A stretch of DNA of 34,890 nt from an uncultured Clostridia bacterium (GCA_937880805.1 CALGRR010000036.1:1-34890), one strand, 5' to 3'. Positions 24,613 to 33,407 are shown, counted from the first letter of the stretch. The notes: generated from the letters alone by a model not told the origin. Numbers and translations: made by a program.

Positions 24613-25932
24613 ATGAGCGAGATTTTTAAAGGGATTGAAAAAATAAAATATGAGGGTTCCAAAAGCAAAAGCCCTTTTGCATTCAAATTTTATGATGCCG
24701 ATAAGGTTATTCTCGGCAAAACAATGAAGGAGCATCTTCCCTTTGCTATGGCGTGGTGGCATAACCTTTGTGCCGCAGGAACGGATATGTTCGGCAGAGA
24801 TACCGCCGATAAATCCTTCGGTGCATCCGAAAAAGGCACAATGGAGCACGCAAAAGCAAAGGTTGATGCAGGCTTTGAGTTTATGCAGAAGCTCGGCGTT
24901 GAATATTTCTGTTTCCACGATGTTGACCTTGTTCCCGAAGCAGACGACATCAATGTTACCAACGCAAGACTTGATGAAATCACCGATTATATGCTTGAAA
25001 AGATGAAGGAAACAGGCATTAAATGCCTCTGGGGCACAGCAAATATGTTTTCAAATCCCCGATTTATGAACGGTGCGGGCAGCACTAGTTCGGCTGATGT
25101 TTATTGCTTTGCCGCTGCACAGATCAAGAAGGCTCTTGAATTAACAGTTAAGCTCGGCGGCAAGGGCTATGTTTTCTGGGGCGGCAGAGAGGGCTATGAA
25201 ACCCTTCTTAACACCGATGTTAAGTTTGAGCAGGAAAACATCGCAAGACTTATGAAAATGGCTGTTGATTACGGCAGAAAAATCGGCTTTACGGGCGATT
25301 TCTATATTGAGCCCAAGCCGAAGGAGCCTATGAAGCATCAGTATGATTTCGATGCCGCCACAGCAATAGGTTTCCTCCGTCAGTACGGTCTTGACAAGGA
25401 TTTCAAAATGAACATCGAAGCAAACCACGCAACTCTTGCAGGCCACACCTTCCAGCACGAGCTTCGTGTTTCGGCAATAAACGGAATGCTCGGCAGCATT
25501 GATGCAAACCAGGGCGACTATCTTCTCGGCTGGGATACCGATGAATTCCCGTTTGATGTTTACGAAGCAACAATGTGTATGTATGAGGTTATCAAGGCGG
25601 GCGGTCTTACCGGCGGCTTCAACTTTGATGCAAAATGCCGCAGACCCAGCAACACCCTTGAAGATATGCTTGAAAGCTACATTCTCGGTATGGATACCTT
25701 TGCTCTCGGTCTTATGAAGGCTGCAGAGATTATTGAAGACGGCAGAATTGACAGCTTCATCAAAGAGAAATATTCAAGCTTTGAAAGCGGAATAGGTGCA
25801 AAAATCGTTTCAGGCACGGCAACTCTTGAAGAGCTTGCAGACCACGCTCTTGAATTAAAGGGAATTGAAGCCCCGATTTCGGGCAAGCAGGAAAGACTTG
25901 AAGGAATTCTCAACAGCATTCTCTTTGGATAA
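24613..25932 (+). CDS. xylA: Xylose isomerase
   Basis: A 439-residue class II xylose isomerase converting D-xylose to D-xylulose with two divalent metals. Signatures: the catalytic pair His102 and Asp105 in FCFHDVDLVPEAD, WWHNLCAAGTDMFG, VFWGGREGYETLLNTD, FYIEPKPKEPMKHQYDFD, NIEANHATLAGHTF and the final metal site DANQGDYLLGWDTDEFP. Length is exactly the class II norm when started at ATG 24613; an ATG three codons earlier overlaps the xylB stop and the AAAGGATG ribosome site. Last gene of the operon. The following 144 bases hold a promoter for the PRPP synthetase gene but no strong terminator. Confidence 0.97.
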   Translation: MSEIFKGIEKIKYEGSKSKSPFAFKFYDADKVILGKTMKEHLPFAMAWWHNLCAAGTDMFGRDTADKSFGASEKGTMEHAKAKVDAGFEFMQKLGVEYFCFHDVDLVPEADDINVTNARLDEITDYMLEKMKETGIKCLWGTANMFSNPRFMNGAGSTSSADVYCFAAAQIKKALELTVKLGGKGYVFWGGREGYETLLNTDVKFEQENIARLMKMAVDYGRKIGFTGDFYIEPKPKEPMKHQYDFDAATAIGFLRQYGLDKDFKMNIEANHATLAGHTFQHELRVSAINGMLGSIDANQGDYLLGWDTDEFPFDVYEATMCMYEVIKAGGLTGGFNFDAKCRRPSNTLEDMLESYILGMDTFALGLMKAAEIIEDGRIDSFIKEKYSSFESGIGAKIVSGTATLEELADHALELKGIEAPISGKQERLEGILNSILFG

Positions 25933-26013
25933 AATTCCCCTTATTTTGCGGTTATTTGGCAAATTGCCCAAAACAACCGACTATATATTGTGAATTTTTT
26001 AATCGCAATCCTC

Positions 26014-26042
26014 TTCCCAAAAAGCTAAAAGTATAGTAAAAT
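26014..26042 (+). promoter_or_regulatory. Candidate promoter of the PRPP synthetase gene
   Basis: TTCCCA (26014-26019), 17 bases, TAAAAT (26037-26042), followed by GCGGAGG at 26062-26068. Four and five matches to consensus in AT-rich DNA, so the call is moderate. Confidence 0.45.
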
Positions 26043-26076
26043 ATATTTTGTAAAAAAATTAGCGGAGGTATAAGCT

Positions 26077-27264
26077 ATGCCCGATTATCAGGATTTCACC
26101 ACAATACCCGTAGGTCAGCTCGGCATTATTGCACTGCCCGGCTGCGAAGAATTTGCCAAAAAAATTGACAGCTACCTTGTTAAGTGGAGAAAAGAAAGAG
26201 AAAGCGAACACAAATCAACAATCCAGTTTAACGGATATGAAAGAGATTCATATATTATCGATGCCTCTTTCCCCCGATTCGGAACAGGCGAAGGAAAATG
26301 CGTTATCAAAGAAACCGTAAGAGGCTTTGACATTTTCATTCTCTGCGATGCTTTTAACCACGGCGTAACATATAAGATGTATGGCAAAGAGGTTCCTATG
26401 AGCCCCGATGACCACTATGCAAACCTCAAAAGAGCAATCAGTGCAATCGGCGGCAAGGCAAGAAGAATAACCGTTATTATGCCTATGCTTTATGAAGGCA
26501 GACAGCATAAGCGTTCAAGCCGTGAATCACTTGACTGTGCAGATATGCTCCGTGAGCTTTGCCTCAACTTAGGTGTTGACAACGTTATCACATTCGACGC
26601 TCACGACCCCAGAGTTCAGAATTCAATTCCTCAGAACGGCTTTGAAAATGTTCAGCCCGTTTATCAGATGATTAAGGCAATGTGCAAAAACATTCCCGAC
26701 CTTAACATTGATAACAATCATATGATGGTTATTTCACCCGACGAAGGCGGTATGGGCCGATGCATCTATTTCTCATCGGTTCTCGGTCTTGACCTCGGTA
26801 TGTTCTATAAACGCCGCGATTACTCTGTAATTATCGACGGCAGAAACCCCATTGTTGAGCATCAGTTCCTCGGTGACAATGTTGAAGGCAAGGATGTTAT
26901 TATTGTTGACGATATGATTTCATCGGGCGACTCAATGATTGAAGTTGCAACAAAGCTTAAGGAGCTCAAGGCAAACAGAATATTCATCTGCTCATCCTTC
27001 GGTCTTTTCTGCAACGGTCTTGAGGTTTTTGATAAGGCATATGAAAAAGGCATTATCAGCAAGGTTTTCACAACAAACCTTATCTATTCAACACCCGATC
27101 TTCTCTCAAGAGAATGGTATGTAAGCGTTGATATGTCAAAATACTGCTCATATATCATCGATACACTTAACCACGATGAATCCGTAAGCGGTCTGCTTGA
27201 CCCCAAAGACAGAATCAATAAGATTCTTAAAAAATACGGCTTCCAGACACACGTTGAATCATAA
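26077..27264 (+). CDS. prs: Ribose-phosphate pyrophosphokinase, long clostridial form
   Basis: A 395-residue enzyme that makes PRPP from ribose 5-phosphate and ATP for nucleotide, histidine and tryptophan synthesis. Family marks are present: the N-terminal half with MPMLYEGRQHKRSSRESL corresponding to the ATP-binding loop, VITFDAHDPRVQN (metal and ribose-5-phosphate region), SPDEGGMGR, and the PRPP loop VDDMISSGDSM with Asp278-Asp279. Ordinary Prs is ~315 residues; the extra length lies at the N-terminus (about the first 60 residues) and in the C-terminal part after ~350. This matches a long variant common in gut Clostridia. ATG at 26077 behind GGAGG. It follows xylA but has its own promoter, and it would consume the ribose 5-phosphate made downstream of xylBA. 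Confidence 0.9.
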   Translation: MPDYQDFTTIPVGQLGIIALPGCEEFAKKIDSYLVKWRKERESEHKSTIQFNGYERDSYIIDASFPRFGTGEGKCVIKETVRGFDIFILCDAFNHGVTYKMYGKEVPMSPDDHYANLKRAISAIGGKARRITVIMPMLYEGRQHKRSSRESLDCADMLRELCLNLGVDNVITFDAHDPRVQNSIPQNGFENVQPVYQMIKAMCKNIPDLNIDNNHMMVISPDEGGMGRCIYFSSVLGLDLGMFYKRRDYSVIIDGRNPIVEHQFLGDNVEGKDVIIVDDMISSGDSMIEVATKLKELKANRIFICSSFGLFCNGLEVFDKAYEKGIISKVFTTNLIYSTPDLLSREWYVSVDMSKYCSYIIDTLNHDESVSGLLDPKDRINKILKKYGFQTHVES

Positions 27265-27275
27265 TATAAAAATTA

Positions 27276-27302
27276 ATCCCCGCAGATTTAATCTGCGGGG
27301 AT
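27276..27302. terminator. Bidirectional terminator
   Basis: A near-perfect 27-base palindrome (ATCCCCGCAGATT, one base, AATCTGCGGGGAT) sits between the converging PRPP synthetase and TraX-like genes, followed by T-rich sequence on both sides. Confidence 0.88.
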
Positions 27303-27308
27303 ATTTGT

Positions 27309-28091
27309 TTACAAGAAGAAATATCTTATCAAATAGAGAACAATCATATGCACGGGATAAAAGGCATAGAAGCCGTATTGCAGGGCTTTTTTGCCTTTTC
27401 CTTTTTTGCCGCCGTAAAGCCATATTGGAATAAGAGAAAAAACTGCAAATCCCTGAACCGCAAATTCAAAGGTCTTTCCGAAAAGCTCAATAGTGATTTG
27501 CTGACCTTCAAAGAGAATAAGGTTAAACAAAAGCATCGCAATAAGCTGCAAAACCCAGGCGAAGGGAAAATCTCTGAAAAGATAAAACATTACAACCGTC
27601 AGATAACCCCAGAAGCCGTAATCGGGAAAACCTATAAACGAGGCAAGCGAAATCAGGAGCAGAAGCAATATTCCTTTTACCGTTGTTTTTTTATTCTTTT
27701 CCTTCCTGATTTTATCAATCTGATGAATTGCAAGAAGTCCGAGAAGCAAAGTGAACATTACATTCTGGTGATAGGGATAAAACCAGCTTCCGCCGTAAAA
27801 AAGATTGAAAGGAATCTCTGAAATCAGAGCAAATGTCAACAGCCTTAAAATATACTTTTTAACATTTGATGTATGAATGAACCCTTCAGAAATCTGAAAG
27901 GCAAAAATCGGAAAGGTAAGCCTTCCGAGATATGTCATCCAGTCGTTGCCCGAAACAAGGGTTGCCCATAAATGATCAAAAACCATAAAAACTGCTGCAA
28001 GGATTTTGAGCATATCCGTTGATAAGCCGCCGAAAGGCTTTTTGATAAGCGGACTGTTACACGGAAACTTCTTGAATTCTTCTTTAATCAT
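27309..28091 (-). CDS. TraX-family membrane protein
   Basis: A 260-residue integral membrane protein with about seven to eight hydrophobic helices. The family marks are LSTDMLKILAAVFMVFDHLWA near the N-terminus, LGRLTFPIFAFQISEGF, PFNLFYGG, QNVMFTLLLGLLAIH and the closing FYAFYPVHMIVLYLI. TraX was named for acetylation of F-pilin, but chromosomal clostridial homologues such as this one have no conjugation genes near and probably acylate a surface polymer or protein. Start ATG at 28091 behind GGAGGTGC. It is monocistronic; its end faces the PRPP synthetase gene across a shared terminator. Family confident, substrate unknown. Confidence 0.88.
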   Translation of the reverse strand: MIKEEFKKFPCNSPLIKKPFGGLSTDMLKILAAVFMVFDHLWATLVSGNDWMTYLGRLTFPIFAFQISEGFIHTSNVKKYILRLLTFALISEIPFNLFYGGSWFYPYHQNVMFTLLLGLLAIHQIDKIRKEKNKKTTVKGILLLLLISLASFIGFPDYGFWGYLTVVMFYLFRDFPFAWVLQLIAMLLFNLILFEGQQITIELFGKTFEFAVQGFAVFSLIPIWLYGGKKGKGKKALQYGFYAFYPVHMIVLYLIRYFFL

Positions 28092-28189
28092 TTTTGCACC
28101 TCCGATTCTCTTTTTAAAATAATTATAACATTATTTTCTTTTTAATGTATGTTCAAAACACCGAAATTGTCTGCATATAAATAAAAAAA

Positions 28190-28204
28190 CCGTCCCGGGG
28201 ACGG
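28190..28204 (-). terminator. Terminator of the proC-GH123-GH36 operon
   Basis: A GC-rich hairpin (CCGTCC-CGG-GGACGG) just beyond the GH36 stop, followed on the minus strand by seven T. The A/T runs on both sides would also let it act on the other strand. Confidence 0.85.
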
Positions 28205-28211
28205 CTTTTTT

Positions 28212-30392
28212 TTATTCAACTGCCCTGAAGTATTTCTTGAAGCTTGTGCCGTCTCTGTTATCGCAGAATGTAAGGTTGATGCCCGCATTCATAAGAAGAG
28301 CACCCGAATAAACCTCATCGGTATCTTCGTCAACATAATATTTATCGGGATCAAGACCCTTAAGCTTGAGCACATAAACTCTGTCTTCAAACTCTCTCAT
28401 CACAACGCTTGTAACAAGAGCCTCGTTCTTATCCTCCGAAACAAACATCCAGGCTGCTTTGTATTCATTCTCAAAGGGAGAAATAAGGCGGTAAAGGTCG
28501 CCGTAATGAATAACGTCATAATATTTATGATACTCTTCAACCTGTGCTTTAACGATTTCAGCCTCATCCTCGGTGAACTTATTGGGGTCAAGCTCATATC
28601 CGAATGAACCCCAGAGAGCAACATTACCCTTTGTTTCATAGCCCGTTCTTCTGCAAGCGGAAACGTGAGCACCCATTGTGAGTGCGGGATAACACATTGA
28701 AGTGCCGAACTGAATTGTAAGGCGTTCAATGGGGTCGGTGTTGTCGCTTGTCCATATCTGAGGAGTATAATAGAGCATACCGGGGTCAAAGCGTCCGCCG
28801 CCACCCGAGCAGCCTTCTATAAGCATATCGGGGAAGGCTTTGTTAAGTCTTTCCATAACCTCATAAGTACCGAGCACAAATCTGTGAAATACTTCTTTCT
28901 GCCTTTCGGGGGGAAGAAGTGCAGAGCCGACCTCGGAAAGATTTCTGTTGAAATCCCATTTGAGATAATCAACATTATTTACGGATAGCACCTTATACAT
29001 TTCGCCGAATATATAATCTCTTACATCCTGACGGCTGTAATCGAGAACATACTGATATCTTCCTATTGATTTTTCTCTGTTCGGAACGTGAAGGCACCAC
29101 TCGGGATGAGCACGGTAAAGATTGCTGTCTCTTGAAATCATTTCGGGCTCATACCAGATACCGAATTTCATACCGATACCGTTGATTCTTTCAATAAGCT
29201 GAGTGAGAGTGCCGCCAAGCTTTTCTTCATTGACCTGCCAATCGCCGAGGCTGCTTCTGTCGGAGTTTCTGTCACCGAACCAACCGTCATCCATAACAAG
29301 CATTTCCATTCCGAGTTCCTTTGCTTTCTTTGCAAACGAGAAAATCTTCTCGCCGTCAAAGTCCATACCCGTTGCTTCCCAGTTATTGATGAGAAGAGGA
29401 CGCTTTTCGTTTTTCCACTTGCCTCTGAAAAGATGCTTTCTGTAAAGTCTGTGGAAAATACGGCTCATTTCACCGAGGCCTTTATCCGTATAAACCATAA
29501 CAGCCTCAGGTGCATCAAAGTATTCACCCGCACCGAGATGCCAGCCAAAGCTTTCGGGATTTATGCCCATAAGCACTCTGCTGCCGCCGTACATATCAAC
29601 CTCAACAGAAAAATCAAAGTTACTGCTGTAAACGAGATTGAAGCCGTAAACCGAGCCGCTGTCTTCGGTTGCACCTTTTTTCATAAGTGCCGCAAAGGGG
29701 TTATGGCTATGGCCTGATGCACCTCTTTTGCTTGCAACAGACTGTCTGCCGCGAGAAAGAGTACGTCTCTCAAGACTTCTTTCCTTTCCCCATTTGCCGT
29801 AAAGGCTGAGCATATCATAATCGTAATCGTTGAAATCAACGGCACAGCTGTAAACTCTTTCAATATCAACAGCCTTTTCGGAATTGTTAATAACCTTAAC
29901 TCTTCTTGTCATTGCACCGAGCTTTTCAAAAACTGTATAATAAAGCACTGCCTGAACGCCCGTTACCTTATCCTCGGTTAAGATTTCAAGAGTTGTTACA
30001 TCTGAATCGTCTTCGGCATAGAGTGCGGGGAGACCTTCAATTCCGGGCTTACCCGAATAGATTTTATGTGAAACATAGCGAACATCGGTTGAGGTGTTGC
30101 CGTCTGCATTTTTAACGGAAAGAGCAGAAATTCTGAAATCGCCCGTTCCTTCGCAGGGATATTCCATAGGTGCCATATCCACGGTAAAGCGTTCATCCGT
30201 AACATTAATATTATAGGGACTGAACGATGCAAAATGGCCTCTGTATTTAAGTGCAGCTACATTGGTGTCGGGAATTTTTGCACCGTAATAAAGATGAACA
30301 AGATAATTTTCCTGATAAATTTCAATTATGTAGCTTGATGTTGCGGTATCAAGCTTAAAAATCTTTTTTTCGCTGTCAAAAACTATAGACAT
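28212..30392 (-). CDS. GH36 alpha-galactosidase
   Basis: A 726-residue retaining enzyme removing alpha-1,6-linked galactose from raffinose-type sugars and galactomannan. The N-terminal beta-supersandwich (about 1-330) leads into the (beta/alpha)8 barrel with LLINNWEATGMDF, MDDGWFG, GIWYEPEMIS, the nucleophile Asp480 in DYLKWDFNR, EGCSGGGGRFD and the acid/base Asp550 in WTSDNTDPIERL, and then a C-terminal beta domain. The size and residue positions agree with the tetrameric long GH36 type. No signal peptide. Start ATG at 30392, one base from the GH123-like stop, with AGGAGAAC inside that gene: tightly coupled. GH36 also includes alpha-N-acetylgalactosaminidases, which the GH123-like neighbour makes worth keeping in mind. 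Confidence 0.95.
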   Translation of the reverse strand: MSIVFDSEKKIFKLDTATSSYIIEIYQENYLVHLYYGAKIPDTNVAALKYRGHFASFSPYNINVTDERFTVDMAPMEYPCEGTGDFRISALSVKNADGNTSTDVRYVSHKIYSGKPGIEGLPALYAEDDSDVTTLEILTEDKVTGVQAVLYYTVFEKLGAMTRRVKVINNSEKAVDIERVYSCAVDFNDYDYDMLSLYGKWGKERSLERRTLSRGRQSVASKRGASGHSHNPFAALMKKGATEDSGSVYGFNLVYSSNFDFSVEVDMYGGSRVLMGINPESFGWHLGAGEYFDAPEAVMVYTDKGLGEMSRIFHRLYRKHLFRGKWKNEKRPLLINNWEATGMDFDGEKIFSFAKKAKELGMEMLVMDDGWFGDRNSDRSSLGDWQVNEEKLGGTLTQLIERINGIGMKFGIWYEPEMISRDSNLYRAHPEWCLHVPNREKSIGRYQYVLDYSRQDVRDYIFGEMYKVLSVNNVDYLKWDFNRNLSEVGSALLPPERQKEVFHRFVLGTYEVMERLNKAFPDMLIEGCSGGGGRFDPGMLYYTPQIWTSDNTDPIERLTIQFGTSMCYPALTMGAHVSACRRTGYETKGNVALWGSFGYELDPNKFTEDEAEIVKAQVEEYHKYYDVIHYGDLYRLISPFENEYKAAWMFVSEDKNEALVTSVVMREFEDRVYVLKLKGLDPDKYYVDEDTDEVYSGALLMNAGINLTFCDNRDGTSFKKYFRAVE

Positions 30393-30393
30393 T

Positions 30394-32007
30394 TCAGTTC
30401 TCCTTAATAAGTTGATTTATTTTTTCTCTTGTGTCAAGAAGCCATTCGGCACTTCTCGGATAGCTTGTGAATTTAAGAGGCTGCTCACTCTCGATAAGCT
30501 CAATAACCTTTTCTCTGCCGATTTTGCTTTCAAGAAGCTGCATTGCCATCATATCCTGAAAACCGTCATAGAAAACCTTAAGTCTTAAGCTCGCCAAAGG
30601 CTCTCTGTTTTCACCGGGATAAACCACAAACGAATCTCCCGAGGGGAAGCTTCCGCCCGCATCCGTAATCTCGTAAGGGCTGACAGCTTTAACCGAATAC
30701 TGAAGATTATAGAAATTATATCCCCAATGCAAAAAGCCCTTAACATAATAGCGATACAGCAAGGTGCCGAGCACTCTGTTACGCATTGAAGGCATAGCCA
30801 TAAATCTGTTGGGCAGATAGTCGTGGTCTTGTCCGCAGCAATAATATGTCCAGAGCTCGGGCACATTGCCTGCAAAATCCTCTATATCTTCCTCGCAGGG
30901 AACCGGCAGCTTAACCGCACCGGTTTTATAGAATTTAAAATTTGAAAGGGCATCAAAGGTTGCAAAGCCCGGAAAGATTTCTTCAAAGAGCTTTGTGTGC
31001 GTGTTATATGTTTTAAGGTGCTTCTCCGAAGGCTCATCCGAAACGTGAAGGAAGCACTTTTCTTTTATTCCGTTCTTATCAAGGAACTTTAAGAGCTCTG
31101 CGGCAAAAGAACGCAGAAAGCTCTGATAATCTCTGCCCGTTGCCTTTGTTTTCCAGCCGAAGTATTTCTTTTCTCTGCCTTTGCTGTCGATAACAACAAT
31201 CTTGGGTGCGTGCTCTGCACCCCACTGGGTGAATAAATGGCTGAGTTCAAAATATTCAACTCCGCATTTTTCACACATCTCAATCCATCTTTTAAGATTA
31301 CGGAAATCAAAGCGGTATTTCTTGCCGTTCTTATACACCTTAACAAGCTGAACCGTTCTTCTTTCTCCGCCCACCTTGGTATCAAGCGGAGGGGTGAAAA
31401 GAGGCGTGAGAATGCAGTTTATGCCGTGCTCAACGGCAGTTCTGATAAAGCTTTCATTAACCTTCCAGAAATCCTCACTCAACGCTTCAAAGCCGTAATA
31501 ATTGCAAAGGCAGTCGGAATGATACCAGTTGGTGTGAACAAGGCTCTGCCTGGGAAGCTCGGCATTGATAACCTCAATATCAATTTTCTTGCTTTGACTA
31601 TTTTCACCGCATACAAGGGTTATTTCAAGAGTGTTGTTTCCGATGCAGTTTCCGCAAGGCGAAACCTCAAACCAGATGCTTTGCCATTTGCCCTTTTCGG
31701 CATAAAACTCACCGTTTATCGGTTCAAGATAATCGGGATACAGGCCCGAAGTTTTTCGCAGAAAGAAATCATCCGAATTCTTATTGCAGGCTGTTCCCAC
31801 GGGAACGCATTTAACAAGATAAGCTTTTGTGAAATCCGCAAGTGCACCCGAAATTTCAACTTTCACGCCGCAGTTTTCTTCGGTGCAGAACGCTGTCTGA
31901 AAAGAGCTGCGTTCATTTTTAAGCATTGAAAAGCCTTTGAATTCAGGGGCATTCGGCTTTTCATCGTAAAAAACTTTTTCAAGGGAGCTTAATACTGATA
32001 ATTCCAT
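30394..32007 (-). CDS. GH123-like (DUF4091) glycoside hydrolase
   Basis: A 537-residue protein matching the DUF4091/GH123 catalytic type. An N-terminal beta-sandwich (about 1-150) is followed by a TIM barrel with LVHTNWYHSDCLCNYYG, ILTPLFTPP and the catalytic pair Asp324-Glu325 in HVSDEPSEKH. LWTYYCCGQ and GFLHWGYNFY then come in the C-terminal half. In GH123 the adjacent Asp-Glu pair works by substrate-assisted catalysis on beta-N-acetylgalactosaminides; whether this divergent member has that specificity is not known. No signal peptide, so cytoplasmic. Start ATG at 32007 behind AGGTGAGA. It sits 8 bases after proC and 1 base before GH36. Family call good; activity inferred. Confidence 0.8.
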   Translation of the reverse strand: MELSVLSSLEKVFYDEKPNAPEFKGFSMLKNERSSFQTAFCTEENCGVKVEISGALADFTKAYLVKCVPVGTACNKNSDDFFLRKTSGLYPDYLEPINGEFYAEKGKWQSIWFEVSPCGNCIGNNTLEITLVCGENSQSKKIDIEVINAELPRQSLVHTNWYHSDCLCNYYGFEALSEDFWKVNESFIRTAVEHGINCILTPLFTPPLDTKVGGERRTVQLVKVYKNGKKYRFDFRNLKRWIEMCEKCGVEYFELSHLFTQWGAEHAPKIVVIDSKGREKKYFGWKTKATGRDYQSFLRSFAAELLKFLDKNGIKEKCFLHVSDEPSEKHLKTYNTHTKLFEEIFPGFATFDALSNFKFYKTGAVKLPVPCEEDIEDFAGNVPELWTYYCCGQDHDYLPNRFMAMPSMRNRVLGTLLYRYYVKGFLHWGYNFYNLQYSVKAVSPYEITDAGGSFPSGDSFVVYPGENREPLASLRLKVFYDGFQDMMAMQLLESKIGREKVIELIESEQPLKFTSYPRSAEWLLDTREKINQLIKEN

Positions 32008-32015
32008 ATTCTCAC

Positions 32016-32831
32016 CTATTTTTCCTGTGACATCAGTCTGTCTTTTTCAACCGTTTTATCTATAGCTTTTATAACGGAATTTTCAAATCCCGTTTCCTTG
32101 AGGCTGCAAACGCCCTCAATCGTTGTGCCGCCTGGCGAGCAGACATTTCTGATAAGCTCGCTTACGGAAAGCGGGCTTTCAAGGAGCATTTTTGCACTGC
32201 CAAGAAGCATCTGCGCGGCAATAGTCTGCGATGCCTCGGCAGGCAAGCCGTATTTCACGGCTGCATTTGTCAGTGCATCTGCAAACATATAGGCAAAAGC
32301 GGGAGCCGAGCCTGCAACAGCGGTGAAAGCTGAAAAATAGCTTTCGGGGGTTTCGCTTACACTGCCGAAGCATGTGCAGAAATCAAGAGCAAAATTCATT
32401 TCCTCATCCGAAACATACATATTTCTGCAAGCCGCAGTCATTGATTCTCCCACAGCGGCATTGATGTTAGGCATTATTCTTACAACTCTTGCTTCCACTT
32501 CATATCCGAACATACTCCCTATAGAATAAGTTTCTGTTCCTGCGGCAGTTGAGATAATAAGAGGTTTGTTTATCTTTACATCTTCTCTGATTTTATTGAT
32601 AACAGATGCAATATCCTTGGGCTTTACTGCAATAACAACATTTTCACATTCCGAAGCCACCTGACTTGCAGAAACGGCAACCGAAACTTTATGCAAATCT
32701 TTAAGCTCATTTAACCTCTGAGTATTCAAATCAAAAATAAGAATTTCTTCAGGTGCAATTTTTCCCGAGGCAACAACACCCTTGAGTATTGCACCCGCAA
32801 GATTGCCCACACCTATAAATCCGAGTTTCAT
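32016..32831 (-). CDS. proC: Pyrroline-5-carboxylate reductase
   Basis: A 271-residue enzyme for the last step of proline synthesis. The N-terminal dinucleotide site MKLGFIGVGNLAGAILKG binds NAD(P)H. AVKPKD, MPNINAAVGES, AVAGSAPAFAYMF and the C-terminal SPGGTTIEGVCSLKE complete the family pattern. The ATG at 32831 is taken, six bases after GGGAGG; in-frame ATG at 32837 and a further upstream start at 32861 overlap or precede that site. It is first in a transcript that continues through the GH123-like and GH36 genes with gaps of 8 and 1 base, an odd pairing of amino acid and glycan genes. A terminator separates it from mscL upstream. Confidence 0.95.
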   Translation of the reverse strand: MKLGFIGVGNLAGAILKGVVASGKIAPEEILIFDLNTQRLNELKDLHKVSVAVSASQVASECENVVIAVKPKDIASVINKIREDVKINKPLIISTAAGTETYSIGSMFGYEVEARVVRIMPNINAAVGESMTAACRNMYVSDEEMNFALDFCTCFGSVSETPESYFSAFTAVAGSAPAFAYMFADALTNAAVKYGLPAEASQTIAAQMLLGSAKMLLESPLSVSELIRNVCSPGGTTIEGVCSLKETGFENSVIKAIDKTVEKDRLMSQEK

Positions 32832-32852
32832 ATTCATCCTCCCAAAATACGT

Positions 32853-32887
32853 AAAAAGCACAAAGCAACAAGGCTCTGTGCTTTTTT
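32853..32887 (-). terminator. Terminator after mscL
   Basis: A 10-bp stem (AAAAAGCACA at 32853-32862 with TGTGCTTTTT at 32877-32886) with a 14-base loop lies just past the mscL stop; on the minus strand the 3' arm ends in a T-run. Confidence 0.7.
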
Positions 32888-32891
32888 GAAA

Positions 32892-33359
32892 TTAAAGTTC
32901 TGATGTGCAGTTGGGGCACTTGGTTGCTTCAATGTTGATTTCGCTCTTGCAGTAGGGGCACTCTTTGGTTGTGGGTGCTGCGGGAGCTTCTTCTTCTTCC
33001 TTTTTCTTTGCCTTTTCGTTAATTGTGTTGATAACCTTGATAAAGCAGAAAATAACGAAAGCCATAATAAGGAAGTTGAGAATTGCACTGATAAAGTTGC
33101 CGTATGAAAGAGTTGCTGCACCTGCTTCCTGAGCAGCGGCAAGTGTTTCATACTCTTTGCCGTCAAGGGCAACAAACCAGTTTGCAAAATCAAGACCCTT
33201 TGTTGCAAGGCTGATAACGGGCATTACAATATCGTCAACAAGCGATTTAACAATAGCCTGGAATGCACCGCCGATGATAACGCCGACTGCAAGGTCAATA
33301 ACATTGCCTCTCATAATAAACTTTTTGAATTCCGCCATAAAGCCTTTTCCCTTTGCCAT
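32892..33359 (-). CDS. mscL: Large-conductance mechanosensitive channel with C-terminal zinc ribbon
   Basis: A 155-residue pentameric channel protein acting as an emergency valve under hypo-osmotic shock. The conserved N-terminal helix and TM1 are seen (FKKFIMRGNVIDLAVGVIIGGAF, 11-33), then the periplasmic loop (about 50-85), TM2 (about 88-110, NFLIMAFVIFCFIKVIN), and a charged cytoplasmic linker (KKKEEEE). Unusually for textbook MscL, the tail ends in a zinc-ribbon-like Cys134-x2-Cys137 and Cys148-x2-Cys151 motif (ECPYC, KCPNC). Such tails are found in some clostridial MscL proteins. Start ATG at 33359 behind GGAGGTAG. It has its own terminator and lies 48 bases after the radical-SAM gene. 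Confidence 0.95.
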   Translation of the reverse strand: MAKGKGFMAEFKKFIMRGNVIDLAVGVIIGGAFQAIVKSLVDDIVMPVISLATKGLDFANWFVALDGKEYETLAAAQEAGAATLSYGNFISAILNFLIMAFVIFCFIKVINTINEKAKKKEEEEAPAAPTTKECPYCKSEINIEATKCPNCTSEL

Positions 33360-33407
33360 TTTTAACTACCTCCAGTTTCTTATATACATACTTTACCAAA
33401 AATAAAA

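Noticed and set aside
25945..25975. Hairpin TTTGG...CCAAA after xylA as a terminator.
   Set aside because: Only about five base pairs form with a usable loop and no T-run follows; too weak to call.
31237..31929. A 230-residue open frame on the + strand opposite the GH123-like gene.
   Set aside because: It lies wholly antisense to a well-supported enzyme, has no ribosome site or recognisable motif, and reflects codon bias of the true gene.
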